Below the pieces are notes generated by a model, which was not told where the DNA came from, made no database searches, and saw nothing but the letters and a program-made list of their open reading frames with translations. Positions 1 through 12,346 of a stretch of 64,000 bases of DNA are shown here, piece by piece. Position 1 is the stretch's first letter. Each line of letters opens with the position of its first letter. Both the position numbers and the translations under genes were made by a program. Source of the stretch: Miscanthus floridulus (Eukaryota; Streptophyta; Magnoliopsida; Poales; Poaceae); the NCBI RefSeq assembly GCF_019320115.1, contig NC_089581.1, forward strand, positions 15,057,925 to 15,121,924, read 5' to 3'.

Positions 1-3000
1 AGGTCGACCTCTTCCTCGCCGAGGTCGCCGCCAAGGCCGAGCCGGAGGAGCCCAAGGAGGAGGAGCCCGAGGAGGCGCCGGTGCCTAAGGAGGAGGAACC
101 GCAGGCGGAGGCGGAGGAGGGAGAGGGGGTGGAGGAGGAGGGCGAGGGGGAGGATGAGGAAGAGGAGGATGAGGACGAAGACGAGGATGGGGATAGCAGC
201 GGCGCCCGGAAGAAGCAGCGGTGAGGGGCTTTTGCTCTCCGTCTCTCTCCCTTTGCATTTGCTGCTTCGTTTAGGATTCTGTGATGCGTCGTTTGGGCGA
301 ATCGTGAGGGAATGGCACCGTGCGTTTGTGGTGTGATTGTCGATGCGAATAGTGATGGGGATTCGAGGGTTCAGCTCGGCATTCCTTCCTGAAGGATTCT
401 GGATTGCACAGTAGGAAATGGTTGTTTGTTTAGCGTCGGTGGTGTGATTTTTGGCCCGGATATTGTAAGATGTCGCGTGCCTTTGGTATTGCTTGTTTAC
501 CGCATGAAGCTGGTTATTTTATTTTATTCGACTTTAGTGCAATCTAGCAGCTGATTTATGGTGTTTTCTGCTTTATGTGACTCAGTTTTTCTTACTTCCA
601 GATTTGTCATGGAAATGCCAAAAGAAGCACCTGTCCTTGCATATTTTGTGGTTTATGGCTTGCATAGCCTAATTAGGATGGTCTAGAAATGATTGTTCTT
701 GTGCGAGATTGGTGAATTTGTGTTCTTCTGTCTTGTTTCTCGCACCTCCCACCTTCCGGCTTCCGTAGATTTTTATGTTTCACGCAAGCTAGAATATTGC
801 CACAACTATCTCCCAACCCATTTGGTGAATTTCTTGTGCTAAACTCCATGAATGTTGCTAATTTCTTCATGAAGCATAATATCCTTGTAAGGGCTTGTTT
901 GGCTGCACATCAATCCACCCCAATCTACATGGGTTGGGAGGCATTAGGGTGAGAAATTAACTAATTTTCCACCCTAATATCGCCCAACCCATGTGGATTA
1001 TGATGGATTGTTGTGCAGCCAAACAAGCCCTAAAGTAGACATGCTGTGACTATTTCACTCCTGCTTTTTGTACCCTCTGAGTAGTTTCATTTACATCCTA
1101 AAGGGACTCACTGCACTCTTGTGTGCGCCGGACTCACTACACTCTGTGTGCGCTGGATATTCTCCCTTATAAGGGCTGGAGATGTCATGTGGGGTACATA
1201 ACCTCTGCTAGGCACAGTAGGTCTGACAAAGTCGCTGCATCTTCGGAAAACCAGTCCAGAGTTAAGTTAGCTAATTTTAGATTGAGATTGGTAACCATAT
1301 CTTATCACTGGTGTGTTGGAAAGTTATTTCTTTATGGAGCCCAAGTCAGATTGGAAATTTATCCCTAAATGGCATTATGCAAGCCAGCCAAGCTTCAATT
1401 CATCATCTTAGTCTCCTCCTCAGCCCTGCCTAGGTGGTGCAGTAGTTGATCCCAGCACCTCAGCAGCGCTGACAAGGTTCAGGGAGATGCCCAGAATATT
1501 GCCACAACTATCTCTTGTTATCTCATCCACAAATAAATCCCAACACATGACATGAAGTGTGAAAACTTAGCTATTTGGATTTGCTTGGATATCTTCAAAG
1601 ATGACATGAGTTATGGAATGTTGTATTCATGTCTGTTCCTTTTTACTATGGTACATTGAAAGGTTGCACTGGTGTTTGTTAATTCCACAAACTCAACGAA
1701 CTGTTATTTCGATTTTGATTACGATGGAATATCGTACTCCTGGTACTAGTATCTTTAAAGTTCATTAACAGGATAGCCTATCAGTGGCTATCATCCATAC
1801 TAGTTAGTTTTAATTCGATTCTCATTTTTCATTCCTTTTTTTCGCTATATTCTTTGATAACTCAGGATTCAGGATCACAATGGAGTATTTCTTAAATATG
1901 TGGGACATTTGTAGTTCTAATACCGTTGGCGTTGGGTTTATTATAGATATTTGTTCTCAGTTTTTACCCACCTGAATCTTTGTTTACCATTATTCCTGTG
2001 CTTATAGTTACTTTGGAACTTTAGTCTTACATGGCTTATAAGATTAGAAACCAACTTATCATGACAGCATGCATATTTGTGTCATATTTCTTGACAGTTT
2101 AAACTGTTAAACAGGTTTACTTTACGCATGTGCACAACTTTTCTTATTGGTAATTCTGGTTCTTTCTGTATAATCACATCGTGTTAAATAGGGGTAATGG
2201 TGGCAAGAAAAGGGGTGGTGGCTTTACAAAATTATGCAGTCTTTCCCCGGCACTTCAAGAGTTTGTCGGCGCCTCTGAGTTAGCCAGGACAGAGGTAAAC
2301 ACCGTTACCTGATTACTGTCCTATGTCTATCTTGCATTGGATGAGTGATACCAATTAATCATGAAGAGGATAATATCACTGACTTCTTTCTTGCTGTGCT
2401 TGTTTGCTTTCAGGTTGTCAAGAAGCTTTGGGCATATATTCGAGAAAATAATCTGCAAGACCAAAACAATAGGAGGAAGATTTTGCCCGATGAGAGATTG
2501 AAGAAGATCTTCAATGTCAATTCGATTGATATGTTCCAAATGAATAAAGCTTTGACCAAGCATATCTGGCCATTGAATTCTGAGGGTACTGATCCATTGT
2601 ACACTAATTCTGTGTGTACCAGTCTCCATGTCTGGAGCTAGTAGAGTTGCTGTGGAATGTTAAAAAGGAAATGAACATAGAAAAAGTCCCAGAAGGAAAA
2701 TAATGAACAAGGAAGGCTGTATTATCGACAAAGATGTTCATTTCCTTTTTAACATTTCATGTGAGCCATTAAAAAACTCTTTATGTGGACACTTATAAAA
2801 AACATTTCATGTGAGCTTAAATTCTTCCTGGTTTGTTTCCCAGCTTTGTTTATTGGTTTAGTTAAGCATAGTGCCATTTAACATGTTTGCACAAGAGTAA
2901 AATAATGAGCTCAATGTTCCATGCCCCATGATGATTAGATTATTTTTATCAACTGTTTTGGCTAACCTATCTCTATTTTATTAACACTCACCAGTTCTAG

Positions 3001-6000
3001 CTCCAAAGTACTAATTTGACTATGATTTGCCAGGTCCTGTCTCTCCTGACAGATCAACACCCAAAGAGAAGCCACAAAAGAGAGACAGGAATGAAGGTTA
3101 GACATATATATGTGTCTTCACACAATCATGAGTTTCTGTTCTCACTAGCCTGTTGATGAAATATCCTTTGCAGGAAAGAAGCAAAAGGGTGGCTCTTCAG
3201 GAGCTGGATCTGGTCTTCTTGTGCCCCTTCAACTTTCGGACGATTTAGTGAAATTTATCGGCACTGGTGAGAGCATGTTATCACGATCTGATGTTGTGAA
3301 GAAAATGTGGGATTACATAAAAGAGAACAACCTACAGGTAAATTCCTTCCCCTGGATACCGCGTTGCTGTTTTTACCATCAATGTGAAATGCTTAGCCTT
3401 ATCAATACATATTGATAGAGTGGTTCAGTTGTTCAAGCTGGAGACTCTTTTTTGTGAACCTTAAGGTTTCTTTTCATGATTGAATATGCATACCATATGA
3501 TATGCTGTTTTTTTATTGTACTCTTGCATTATGTAATTATTATATGTGGGGTTGTATTTGGAATTCGAGCTATATGAGGGCAGAGAAACTAGAACTTTTG
3601 GATCCACTGTTATCATGAAATAGTATAGAGCATATGAACTCATGAAATTGTTACGCAGTGAATGATACTGCCCTGCTAAGGGCTAAGGCTAACAACTTCC
3701 TAGTATATAGTTTATTACCCTGGTCTAGATCATCTGCAAGTACTGTATAATCTACTACTATATTCTTATTCATTATTCACTAGGCAATGCGTAGAAGCCA
3801 CCTCAGCAGATGCTCTAGAGTAGCTAATACTCGAGTTCTATTTTCTTTCAGGCCCTTTTTTTATTTCAGTCGCCTTCCAGAAATAGGCTGTATGCCTATC
3901 CACTATGGCCAATAGCCAGAGTTCTAAATTGCAGCAGCAACCAGCCCATTACTGTCAGTAACTGGAAAAATCCCTGTGGGTAGCAGGGATGGAAAATTCT
4001 AGGGCACTTTTGACATGTTATGTTGGACTTCTTGAAAACTGTTGTGAAAGAAAATAAGAGAACAGAATGCAGTGAGATGTCTCCTGGCTCCCAGCAAAGG
4101 TCTGGGAAATTATTGAAAACAGACTTTCAAAACCCTTATTACAGTACTGGCGTTATAGCCTTGTAGGTTTGAGCTTTCATGGGCCACAACCCAACCAAAT
4201 TGTATTTGCAAGTGTTAGTTTACCATTAACCATTCTATGGTTCTTCTGCAGCCTCATGCCTAGTGTCACTTGTTGGACATTCAAATAAGTGGCGCATAAC
4301 TCAGCAGACTGATGTATGATTGGTCTAGGTAGAGGAATTCACCCTTTTTAGGCCCCGTTCGCTTCGCTGAAAAAACAAGCCGAAACACTGTTCTGGCTGA
4401 TTTGTTGTGAGAGAAAACACTGTTCCGGCTGAAAAAACAAGCTGAAAAGTACGGATTATAAGAGATATGCTGTGAGCTTGTCTTCTCAAATAATCACTGA
4501 ATAGCCAAACCCAAGTACCCTTGTGTGCCATTATAAGTTTGTTGCAAGAATTAGCATGCCTCATGATTGAATATGTAGGCATTTGTTGCCATATACTCCC
4601 TCCGTCCTTGAATAAATCAACTTCTGGAGTTGTCCTAAGTCAAACATTTTTACGTTTGACTGAATTTATAGAAAAAAACTTATATTTATGACACAAAATT
4701 AGTATAGTTAGATATGACATGAAATATATTTTCATACTATACTTCTTTTGCTGTCATAGATGTTAGTACTCTTTTGTATAAAATTGGTCAAACTTAAGAA
4801 AGTTTGACTTAGGACAACTCTAGAAGTTGATTTATCAAGGGACTTAGGGAGTATATTGCAACAGTCAAGGAACGTCAGCTCAGTAGCAACACAAAGATCA
4901 AATCTTAGGAAGTAATGTTGCAATCGGTGATGTTCTCGTAAATAATATCAGGGGTGTTTCTGCAGATGCATTGTCATTAGGGTGTCAGCCACAAGGTAGG
5001 ATTGCATCCCTTGTCTCAACCTATATATAGGCTGGTAGGATATGCACTTCTCCATTTTTGTTTTATCTTCTAACTCATTCTTTTGTGTGTGTGGGAAAGG
5101 GACTACTTGATTAGTTCAGGAAAACTACATTCGCTTCGAGTAACTTTGTAATACAGACTGGTGCTTATGGCCGCCACACTGCACGATGCATCGTACATCT
5201 AGCTAATTGAACTAATTCATGAGCTACTCCATTGCACTCCCTTAATATCTCTCTGGAAGGTGATTTGTTGAAAATGCCACACCACTGTGATCTGACTCTC
5301 CATCGATGTCAAACAATATGTCGATACCACACTTGCACAATCCAACAAAAGTTTAGTCAGTTTCTACACCCACTCCGCAGCAAGCTGCAATGTTTCTTAA
5401 GAAGCTATTTCTACTTCTTCAGCACAAGCACACTCACTAACTGGCCAGGTTGAAAGAGCTATCTGTCGATCATGATAAAGGATTATAAAACCAACACTTG
5501 CATCTCCTGATGAAGCGATGAGCTCCATGTCCATTCACCTTAATCCATTCCAACTATTCAGATGCCTAATTCAAGATGAAATTTTCTGTTTGCAGTGCAC
5601 CACAGACAATTTTGTCATGTCTATTCTTGTGTTAAACTGTTAACTAGTTGATCTGTTAAAAAGAAAAAGGTGGTCTCGATGGCGAATATTTTATATTATT
5701 TGTATTTTCCGTCTTTTGGATGCTAGTTTCCAGTCCAACCAATTTTCAATGTTGTTTTCCTAAATTTCAATCTCAGTGATGCACTGGTGCTGCTGAGCTG
5801 CATTCTTCTTTGCATTCCAATTAACAAAGCCCTGGGGAAAAGTCTTTTACTAAACATTTCAAATCGAATAAATCTGGGCTAGAAAATCAAGGCACTGATT
5901 GAGTTGAACAAATCTGGCCCTGGAGTTTACCTGTTTCTCTGTTTGTTTAGCTCACCATTTCATGTATTTGCACGTGCCCCAGAATTATTTGGAGTTCATA

Positions 6001-6263
6001 GTCATTGAGATTGATCCTGTGGAAATAGTAGTAAGGAAGACTGAACTAATCCTATCATTATGTTTCCTATGTCTTGTGCTTATTCCTTTGAATAATATCA
6101 ATCCTGTTTTTAATTGCTTTCCTCCTTTCTATGGTGGTAGGATCCATCTGATCGGAGGAAAATAATCTGCGATGAGAAACTGAAGGACCTATTAGGAGTT
6201 GAAACGTTCACCGGCTTTACTGTTTCGAAGCTGCTTGCCCCTCATTTTACCAAGACGAAGTAG
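1..6263 (+). CDS. DEK_C/SWIB (SWIB/MDM2) domain protein, 5' partial
   Basis: Exons read as 1-220 (first full codon at 3), 2192-2294, 2414-2585, 3034-3096, 3174-3337 and 6141-6263, stop TAG at 6261-6263. All junctions are GT-AG and the joined frame stays open. Exon 1 starts at the end of a DEK_C-like helix (VDLFLAEVAAKAEPEEP) and continues into a long Glu/Asp-rich acidic tract ending GARKKQR. Exons 2-3 encode a first SWIB domain (LSPALQEFVG, VVKKLWAYIRENNLQD, RRKILPDERLKKIF). A charged linker follows, then exons 5-6 encode a second SWIB domain (VPLQLSDDLVKFIG, VVKKMWDYIKENNLQ, RRKIICDEKLKDLLGV, KLLAPHF). Both domains share the same internal splice position after the NNLQ helix, consistent with an ancient duplication. 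Plant proteins of this DEK_C plus two-SWIB architecture are nuclear and chromatin-associated. The start codon and N-terminus lie before the window. Family assignment is secure; the precise role is not. Confidence 0.9.
891..1030. mobile_element. Tourist-like (PIF/Harbinger) MITE with TAA target duplication
   Basis: This 140-bp element has long terminal inverted repeats beginning GGGCTTGTTTGGCTGCACA and ending in the near-perfect complement TGTGCAGCCAAACAAGCCC. It is flanked by TAA at 888-890 and 1031-1033, the 3-bp duplication typical of PIF/Harbinger MITEs. It has no coding capacity and sits in intron 1 of the SWIB gene. Confidence 0.85.
1105..1155. repeat. Two-copy 26-bp tandem duplication
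   Basis: GACTCACTGCACTC and the following bases to 1130 are repeated, with small changes, from 1131 (GACTCACTACACTC). It is intronic and of no known role. Confidence 0.7.
2656..2756. repeat. Perfect 23-bp inverted repeat with 55-bp loop
   Basis: Positions 2656-2678 and 2734-2756 are exact reverse complements and could form a hairpin in the pre-mRNA. The right arm also starts a direct repeat: a 16-bp string beginning AACATTTCATG occurs at 2751-2766 and again at 2801-2816. It lies in intron 3 of the SWIB gene, about 70 bp past the donor. Origin unknown; it may be a remnant of a small foldback element. Confidence 0.75.
4351..4465. mobile_element. Truncated GGCCCGTTCGCTTCGCTG-type MITE
   Basis: The left terminus GGCCCCGTTCGCTTCGCTG and the internal inverted segments (AAAAAACAAGCCG, GTTGTGAGAGAAAACACTG, TTCCGGCTGAAAAAACAAGC) match the element at 11016-11144. 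The expected right terminus (AGCGAACGGGGCC-like) is missing. Related copies lie at 7558, 11016, 12230 and 18231. Confidence 0.65.
4596..4851. mobile_element. Stowaway-like (Tc1/mariner) MITE
   Basis: It begins CTCCCTCCGTCC and ends GGACTTAGGGAG, flanked by TA at 4594-4595 and 4852-4853. Long inverted arms (AATCAACTTCTGGAGTTGTC near the left, GACAACTCTAGAAGTTGATT near the right) confirm the foldback structure. It is 256 bp, AT-rich and non-coding. Confidence 0.85.
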
Positions 6264-6560
6264 CAACCTGCCATCCAGATCTTCTAAAACCCAAAAGGCT
6301 GGGTGATTTTGTTTTGCAGAATGTGTAATCATGGAACAGTTAGGAGCTGTGTGAGTGGTGTGAAAATTTTAACTTGTGGGAGTCGATGGCACTTTACGAA
6401 CATTACCAGTAAAGTAGGTTCCTCAATGTCTAATGAAGTTATCAACTGTTTACTAGCCGCTCTGCGCTCTCTGAAAATGTAGGGACATAAAATTATCTGT
6501 GTGGCTTCTAGTGCGTTCTTTCTGAGTTTATGGGCCACCATGTTTATGCTCAGGGTTGGG
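6264..6560 (+). other. Predicted 3' UTR of the SWIB gene
   Basis: This is AT-leaning sequence directly after the TAG stop with no continuing frame. No canonical AATAAA was seen, so the end is an estimate. Confidence 0.4.
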
Positions 6561-7557
6561 GATGATATTGTTTGGTCTCCTCAAATGACGCACTAGTGGT
6601 CATGGAGCCGTAAAGGCAAAGGAGAGCACTAGCGCTTGTCTCTTAGGATTTCAGGGTTTCCCACTTTTGAGTGAATCTTTCATCCTTTTAGCTTCTGATA
6701 TGGATGAAGTTTGTAGCAGTAGTGCAACCACTTTTTTCTGTTTCTTCCCACTGACTTGGTACTGGTTGCTTTGCTCCTCCATTTGTTTAGAGGACATCAG
6801 GTTATTTTGTATGGGTCACCTAAACTGCAGCTGTTTTCGTCATGTGGATGGCATGTCAAAGTGGGTCAACGTTGCAACGTTTCTGTAACGCTATTTGCAC
6901 TGTTTTCACCTACTGACACCATCTACCGGGTAGTTCAGTTTCTTCGTTCGATTGTGGTCAGATTCCGGGATTTTTCGGTTCCGAGGGGTACACACTGCAC
7001 GGGCAGAATGTGAATCTGTAAGGTCGGAGTCTGTTCTGTTTTAGCTGTTTGGTTGTGCGGCGTGGTCTCCTGTCATTGTCGTAGTCAGGTGGCGGTTGCC
7101 GGGATCCGTCCATTTGAGGTGGGGTCACTGGACTCTTGGATAGACTCTGGACCGAACTCAAGCGTCCTCCTCATGCCCTTGTGCAATCGAATCTCCAATT
7201 CTTCTTGATTCATTTATATTTTCTTTTTTGTCTTGGTCGGATTTCTTCATAAATTGCTGCGAAGCTGACATAAACTGCCAAAAGTCTCGATGTGATGCTA
7301 ACATGAACGGTAGGTTTCTTATCCTCGTGTTTGCTGGCGATTTGAGTGAAGCTGATGACCCAATTTTCTGGTTCTCATGTGAAAGCTGATGGCCCCTGAG
7401 ACCGAGAGACGCGAGGAATAGAGGCAGCAGAGCAGAGCACAAAGACGTCCCCGTCGAGCTGCACGGGATTCTAGCGCGCGTGGCGTGGCGTGGCGTGGCG
7501 TCGCGTCGCGTCGGTGTCCATCGCTAAAGATTGGGCAAGATTCCAATCAACCGATCA
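6561..7557. other. Intergenic, no recognised gene
   Basis: Only short overlapping frames on both strands are present, and none resembles a known protein. A short array of GTGGC then GTCGC five-base units lies at about 7479-7512. Confidence 0.6.
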
Positions 7558-7672
7558 GGCCCTGTTCGTTGGGTTAATAAGCTATGGCTGAAATACTGTT
7601 GGCTGATTTGTTGTAAAAAAAATATTGTTTGTTGGCTGAAAAAATATGACTTATAAATCAAGCGAACAGGAC
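7558..7672. mobile_element. MITE of the GTTCG...CGAAC family
   Basis: It starts GGCCCTGTTCGTTGGGTTAATAAG and ends CTTATAAATCAAGCGAACAGG, giving imperfect terminal inverted repeats about 25 bp long. It has internal GGCTGA and TTGTTG motifs shared with the other copies in the window. No clear target-site duplication. Confidence 0.65.
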
Positions 7673-8241
7673 TAAAAAGAAAAAGAAAGAAAGAAAGAAA
7701 GATCTGAGGAGAGATCGGCGAAGGGATTGGTGCTGAGTACCGTGTGGCTCGTGCACCCGTCCCTGTCGCCCAGATGGCCTCCGGATTGGCTCACATCGTC
7801 TGCTTCCGGTAAAATTCACGCGACGACGGCCTAAAAAATGTTTCAGATTCTCAAGTCTCAGCTATCTGCTCCACTGGACTGACCAGAGTAGTCTCAAAAT
7901 TGTTCGATGATATTACTCCGATTCTGAGAAGACTACAAAGCTGAAATTTTCTGTAGCAGAAATCCATGATTTCAGAAAGTGTCGAGTACTGTTGGATCGC
8001 CTGATCTTTCGACGTCGTGAAATTCGAGCGTTCCAAAGAAGAATTTATATATGGCGACGCGCAATTGTGAGTCTTCGAGTGACACAAGCACCACCAGCCA
8101 GTGGGTTTACATGCCTTTTGTTCAGTCTTCACAAGGTGACTCTGCACCAACTAGAATAGTTGGGCAAAAGAGAGGGTCAAAAATATCGGGGGACCAGGCA
8201 TAGGCAGGAAGGAGGAGAGGTCAAAGCCAACAACACCTTTA

Positions 8242-8367
8242 GGGCCCGTTCGGTTAGGCTCGTTCCTGGCCGGAACGGTTCCCGGTTATGCTTAGCTGTA
8301 TAAAATACAGCAGCGTTTTTGGTCGGATCGGTTCCATCACTCAATCCGGTGCGAACCGAACGTGCCC
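8242..8367. mobile_element. Tourist-like MITE with TTA target duplication
   Basis: The terminal repeats are GGGCCCGTTCGGTT and AACCGAACGTGCCC. It is flanked by TTA at 8239-8241 and 8368-8370, length 126 bp, non-coding. Confidence 0.75.
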
Positions 8368-10814
8368 TTAGGCAGAAAGATAAGGATACAGCGCAGGTCG
8401 ATGTGCTGGTGGCCTGGTGCTGGTGCGCCCCGTGGAGACTTGATGGCGTTCCCCCGGCCCTCTTGCTTCGATGGCAAAAGTCAAACACTTTCATTTTGAA
8501 AAAGAAGAAGAAGAAGAAATGAGTTAAATGGCTGGAAATTGGCAACTGGCCAAGCAGCCCTTTTTATCGCCACTTCTATCGGTCCTCATCCAATTGCAGT
8601 ACAGGTCTACAGGATCTGTACTCTGCACTTGCTTCCTTCCTCTGTTCTCCATGTGAAGAAATATCAGAGGCCAGCCTTTTCTTTTATGCTCACTCAGTGA
8701 TTGGGAAATGGTGTAATAATACATACATGTGACATTCAGAAGCTAGTCAGTGTAGAGCTAGGTCGGGTCAAAAGGGAAAAAAATGCATTTTTGTTGTTGT
8801 AATAGCAACATCTACGTACGCCTTTTCATAGCCATGAGATTTCAACTACTACGCTCCTATTTCTTGTGTTTTGTATACTAAGACATGAACAAAGATCAAT
8901 AAACAATGTGTAGACACACCGCTCCTACTGCGTCAAAGGACCGGACTTTCTATATGTTATCAGGTCTTGCCACCCTCCATTGTGATTAGCTGGCGAATCT
9001 TGCGGATATGTTCACAAGATTCTGAACGCCTGTGATAATATAAACGCCAGTTGCTATACCAAAGAACGGCACGTTGGAAACTTTGCTGCTCCAGCCTCCA
9101 CGTCAGACACTTTCTGCATCCGCCGAGCCAATCACGCTGGCCTGACCAAACGCAGCGACTAGTAGTGGTCCTAAAAATATGGTTTGAGAAATGCGTCCAC
9201 GCAGCTCTCTCTCGGACACGTAGAGGAAGAGAGGAGGATTAGGAAGGGCCATAGGTTAGCCCCCGTTTAGGTACGGCCAAGAATGCGATTTGTCCTTTGC
9301 AACCTCCATCATCAGTTCTTGACTTCAGGAAGCTGGACCCTATCTGAATTGGGGTGACAAATTTCCACACGGCGTATGGATCCATGCTACTCCAGCCTCT
9401 CCAGCCTCGTTGACACGGTATAGCTAGTGTCATTTTTTTTTCTAAACTTGCATTGGACTGGTAAAAGGAATAGAGAGATCAAATCAATGGTCTACATTTC
9501 CGATTCTCCGAGAGAACTTCCCTATTAGAGAAACGAGGCCAAGTTTTTCCTAACAGAGATTTAAACAGGGAAAACTCATCTCCGATGGGATGTTTCTTTG
9601 TCCCCCTCCCGTTTTCTATTTATGCACCTATTTTTTTCTGAAACTTATGATGTCTTTATTATTATGTAGTGTGTATATTTTTGCTAGAGCAGTAATGCTG
9701 GAAACTATAATCTTTGCATTGTAGTTCATTAGTTGTGTACTTGTACTAAAATTGTTAAGCTCAAACTATTGGCTCTCTAGTAAGGATCGGATAATAAGCA
9801 ATACGTTTCACCTATGATGTCACAAGAATTTTGCTGCTTATCACAGGTAGTCAGGGAGTAAATTAGAAGGTTATGAAATGTCTGAGCGTGGTGTTTTTTT
9901 TTTTTGTGTGTGTGGGTGTCTCTGACCAAATCCCCTAGCCCCTTGCTCATCTGTCATCTCAGGTCGGCACAGGGAACCGCAGGGATCTAGATCGGTAGAT
10001 CTCTACTACTACCACTTGTTAACGTTGGCAGTTGGCACTAGTTCTCAAACATACACGGATAAAAAGCCAATTTGTAGTAGGAAAAAACTGCCTGAACTTC
10101 TCCTAGGGATAAAAAGCCTCTGCGCAATCAGCAGGGAAAGGACGAGGTAGCCTAGCCACTAGCCGGGTAGCAATCACAGAAAAGGCACGAAACAATGCCA
10201 TTCTCATGCAATTGGAGAGACATTTTAACCAATCAAGGAATCCAATTCAGCACTGATGATAATGCTATTCTTTAAAATTTGGCCAGAGTCCAGAGCAGTC
10301 CACATTCTGCATTTCTGGGGGGCATCCCTTTGTCGTATCATCTGCCTTTCCTCCTTTTAGGTGCATCATCAGTGCGTGGTGGCTAAAAGAGAGATTCCTC
10401 AGCCTGCTCGTCCAAAGTGCGCGCCTTTTGCTTTGCTTCAGAACCCTGCCCAGCGTTGTCAAGATGAGGGCAGATAGGTTCTCCTGGATTCTCGTTTCGT
10501 ATGGTTGGAGGCGGGCACTGGAAATCAGTTCTTGACGAAAAGTTGTTTTCAGTGGGGGCATCTCTTTCTCTTTGGTGACCAGCTTCTGGATCAAGTTTTA
10601 TACTAAAATGAAACTGTCGTCGTGTGGTATCTAAGAACAATCCTTAATTGAAAATTTGCAGCTGTTCAGTTGCCTGTCTATGGCACACCAAAAAAAGAAG
10701 CTAGTAGCTAAGCCCCATCCACAGTGCAGGAAAAAAATACATATATTTCTGTAAAAACTGTATTGCTTCATCATGTGAAACTTTCATGTCCGAAGCATGC
10801 CCTAGTATATTTAT
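8368..10814. other. Intergenic, no recognised gene
   Basis: There are short frames on both strands only. The longest (minus strand, 10265-10640) has no recognisable motif and ordinary intergenic base composition. Nothing firm can be annotated. Confidence 0.55.
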
Positions 10815-10942
10815 GGCTCGTTCGGCCGCTCTGGATTGAGTCCCTAGAATGATTCTAGTTGAAAATGGTTCACTAATTTGTATAGTTTTGAAAAGCTAGA
10901 ATAATTTCTGGTTCAAATCCAAGGTAATCGAAACGCAGCCTT
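10815..10942. mobile_element. Possible degenerate MITE
   Basis: It begins GGCTCGTTCGGCCGC and ends CGAAACGCAGCC. The ends are only loosely inverted and the flanks give an ambiguous TTA. Low confidence. Confidence 0.3.
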
Positions 10943-11015
10943 ATGGACTCGATGAGTTTAAGAACTCTACCTAGCTAGTAATATATTAATAATATATAGG
11001 TCACGTAAACTATTT

Positions 11016-11144
11016 GGCCATGTTCGCTTATCTTATCATCCGTTTTTTTCAGCTTGTTTTTTTCAGCCGAAACACTATTTTTCTCTCACAACAACTCAAC
11101 CGGAACAGTGTTTCGGCTTGTTTTTTCAGCGAAGCGAACGAGCC
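11016..11144. mobile_element. Complete GTTCGCTTCGCTG-type MITE
   Basis: The left end is GGCCATGTTCGCTTATC and the right end is GCGAAGCGAACGAGCC. The paired inner arms (TTTTTTTCAGCCGAAACACT and ACAGTGTTTCGGCTTG) make it a strong foldback. The 4351-4465 fragment belongs to the same family. Confidence 0.7.
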
Positions 11145-12229
11145 TTTAGGTACAAACATACTATTGATATTCCTATTCTAGAGCATAACAGTGGTGTGTA
11201 AAAATGTCAAAAAAAATGTTTTTTTAGGACTAGGGGGGGAGGATCCCCACCATTTTCATTCATGCACAGTTCTTGCAAGCTCATAAACACCAGAAGTTCA
11301 GCAGTTTTTTGGTACAGAAGCAGGGTGGTTTACAAGGACTGTGACTACAAAATGAATGATTGACACAGGGCTAGGAACAGCCACTTTACACGCTAATGTT
11401 CACGAATGCTTTCAAGTGGCCACACAACTCAGACGAGACACCGTAACTTTCAACCGGGTTGGAGATAACAAGCAATCCATTGTCCACATTCTACGGTTTG
11501 GATAAGAGAGGGCAGGTACAATGGATTCTTGTGTCTGTTTCCATCTTCTCTCGAGGTCTCAAAGAGTGACATGGACTTTTCTATCCTTTGCCAGCACATG
11601 ATTCTGTCTTCTTGCATTGGTAAAGTGCTAGAAGATTAGCTACACAGTGGAGTGGATCGAGATGCGATTATCAGTTGCCCAACCATATATACTTTCTGTG
11701 TTGTGGATATATGGCATTTTCGGTACTAAAGGTCTCTAAATGGCTTTGATTAGTGCCTCTTAGTGAAAAAGTACGTAAGATTAGCATTTCCTCCTTCAGT
11801 CACAGATATAAGTCGTTTGGCCGTTTGGGACATCAAACGGTTTATAAGGTGAAACTTTGCAAAAAAAAAAGGTATTATTCAAGTATTATTTTATGATGAA
11901 TCTATATTACAAAAAAATATGCTAGAAAGTACTACATATTTATGCATGTAAAAAATAAGTATTCTAGCAAATAATATTTTGGGGAAGAAAACTAAATCTC
12001 ACTCCACTTCATATATTTACGATGTTAATTATATAGGCGCCAATGTGGTGGTTGTAATTCTCTTGTAGACTAAATGATGAATTAAAAGATTGTTTAACCT
12101 ATTTAATCATGTTTAACTCCATTCTGTTTGGACCATTTAGATTATCGTTACCAGTTTAAGCGGATTTGAACGGTCCAACTATTAGGAACTAAACGACACG
12201 GACAACCTTCGTTTACCATTTAAACATTC
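11145..12229. other. Intergenic, AT-rich
   Basis: No gene was recognised. A Stowaway-type relic may begin near 11794 (CTCCTTCAGTCACAGATATAAG), but no matching right end was found. Confidence 0.5.
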
Positions 12230-12346
12230 GGCCTGTTCGCTGGTTGGTTTCTGGGCTGGTTTGAGCTGGCTGGTGCTGGTTTGCTGTGAGAGGAAAACAC
12301 TGTTGGCTGGCTGGTTTGGCTGGCTGAAACCAACAAGCGAACAGGC
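12230..12346. mobile_element. GGCCTGTTCGCTGG-type MITE
   Basis: It starts GGCCTGTTCGCTGGTTGG and ends CCAACAAGCGAACAGGC. It is 117 bp, rich in GGCTGG/CTGGTT. The inner GCTGTGAGAGGAAAACACTG is shared with the 4351 copy. Confidence 0.7.

Larger units (their letters stand above)
221..2191 (+). other. Intron 1 of the SWIB gene
   Basis: The donor GTGAGG follows an exon ending in a split Arg codon (CG|G), and the acceptor is AAATAG at 2186-2191. The intron contains one complete Tourist-like MITE (891-1030) and a 26-bp tandem duplication near 1105-1155. Nothing else coding was seen. Confidence 0.8.
3338..6140 (+). other. Intron 5 of the SWIB gene, 2.8 kb
   Basis: The donor follows CTACAG at 3337 and the acceptor is GTGGTAG ending at 6140. 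The intron separates the two halves of the second SWIB domain. It contains a right-truncated GTTCGCTTCG-type MITE at 4351-4465 and a complete Stowaway-like MITE at 4596-4851. No other gene was recognised inside it. Confidence 0.8.

Noticed and set aside
10265..10640. Minus-strand coding region of about 110 codons
   Set aside because: Two overlapping frames of similar length, no recognisable domain and no splice or promoter signals around it.
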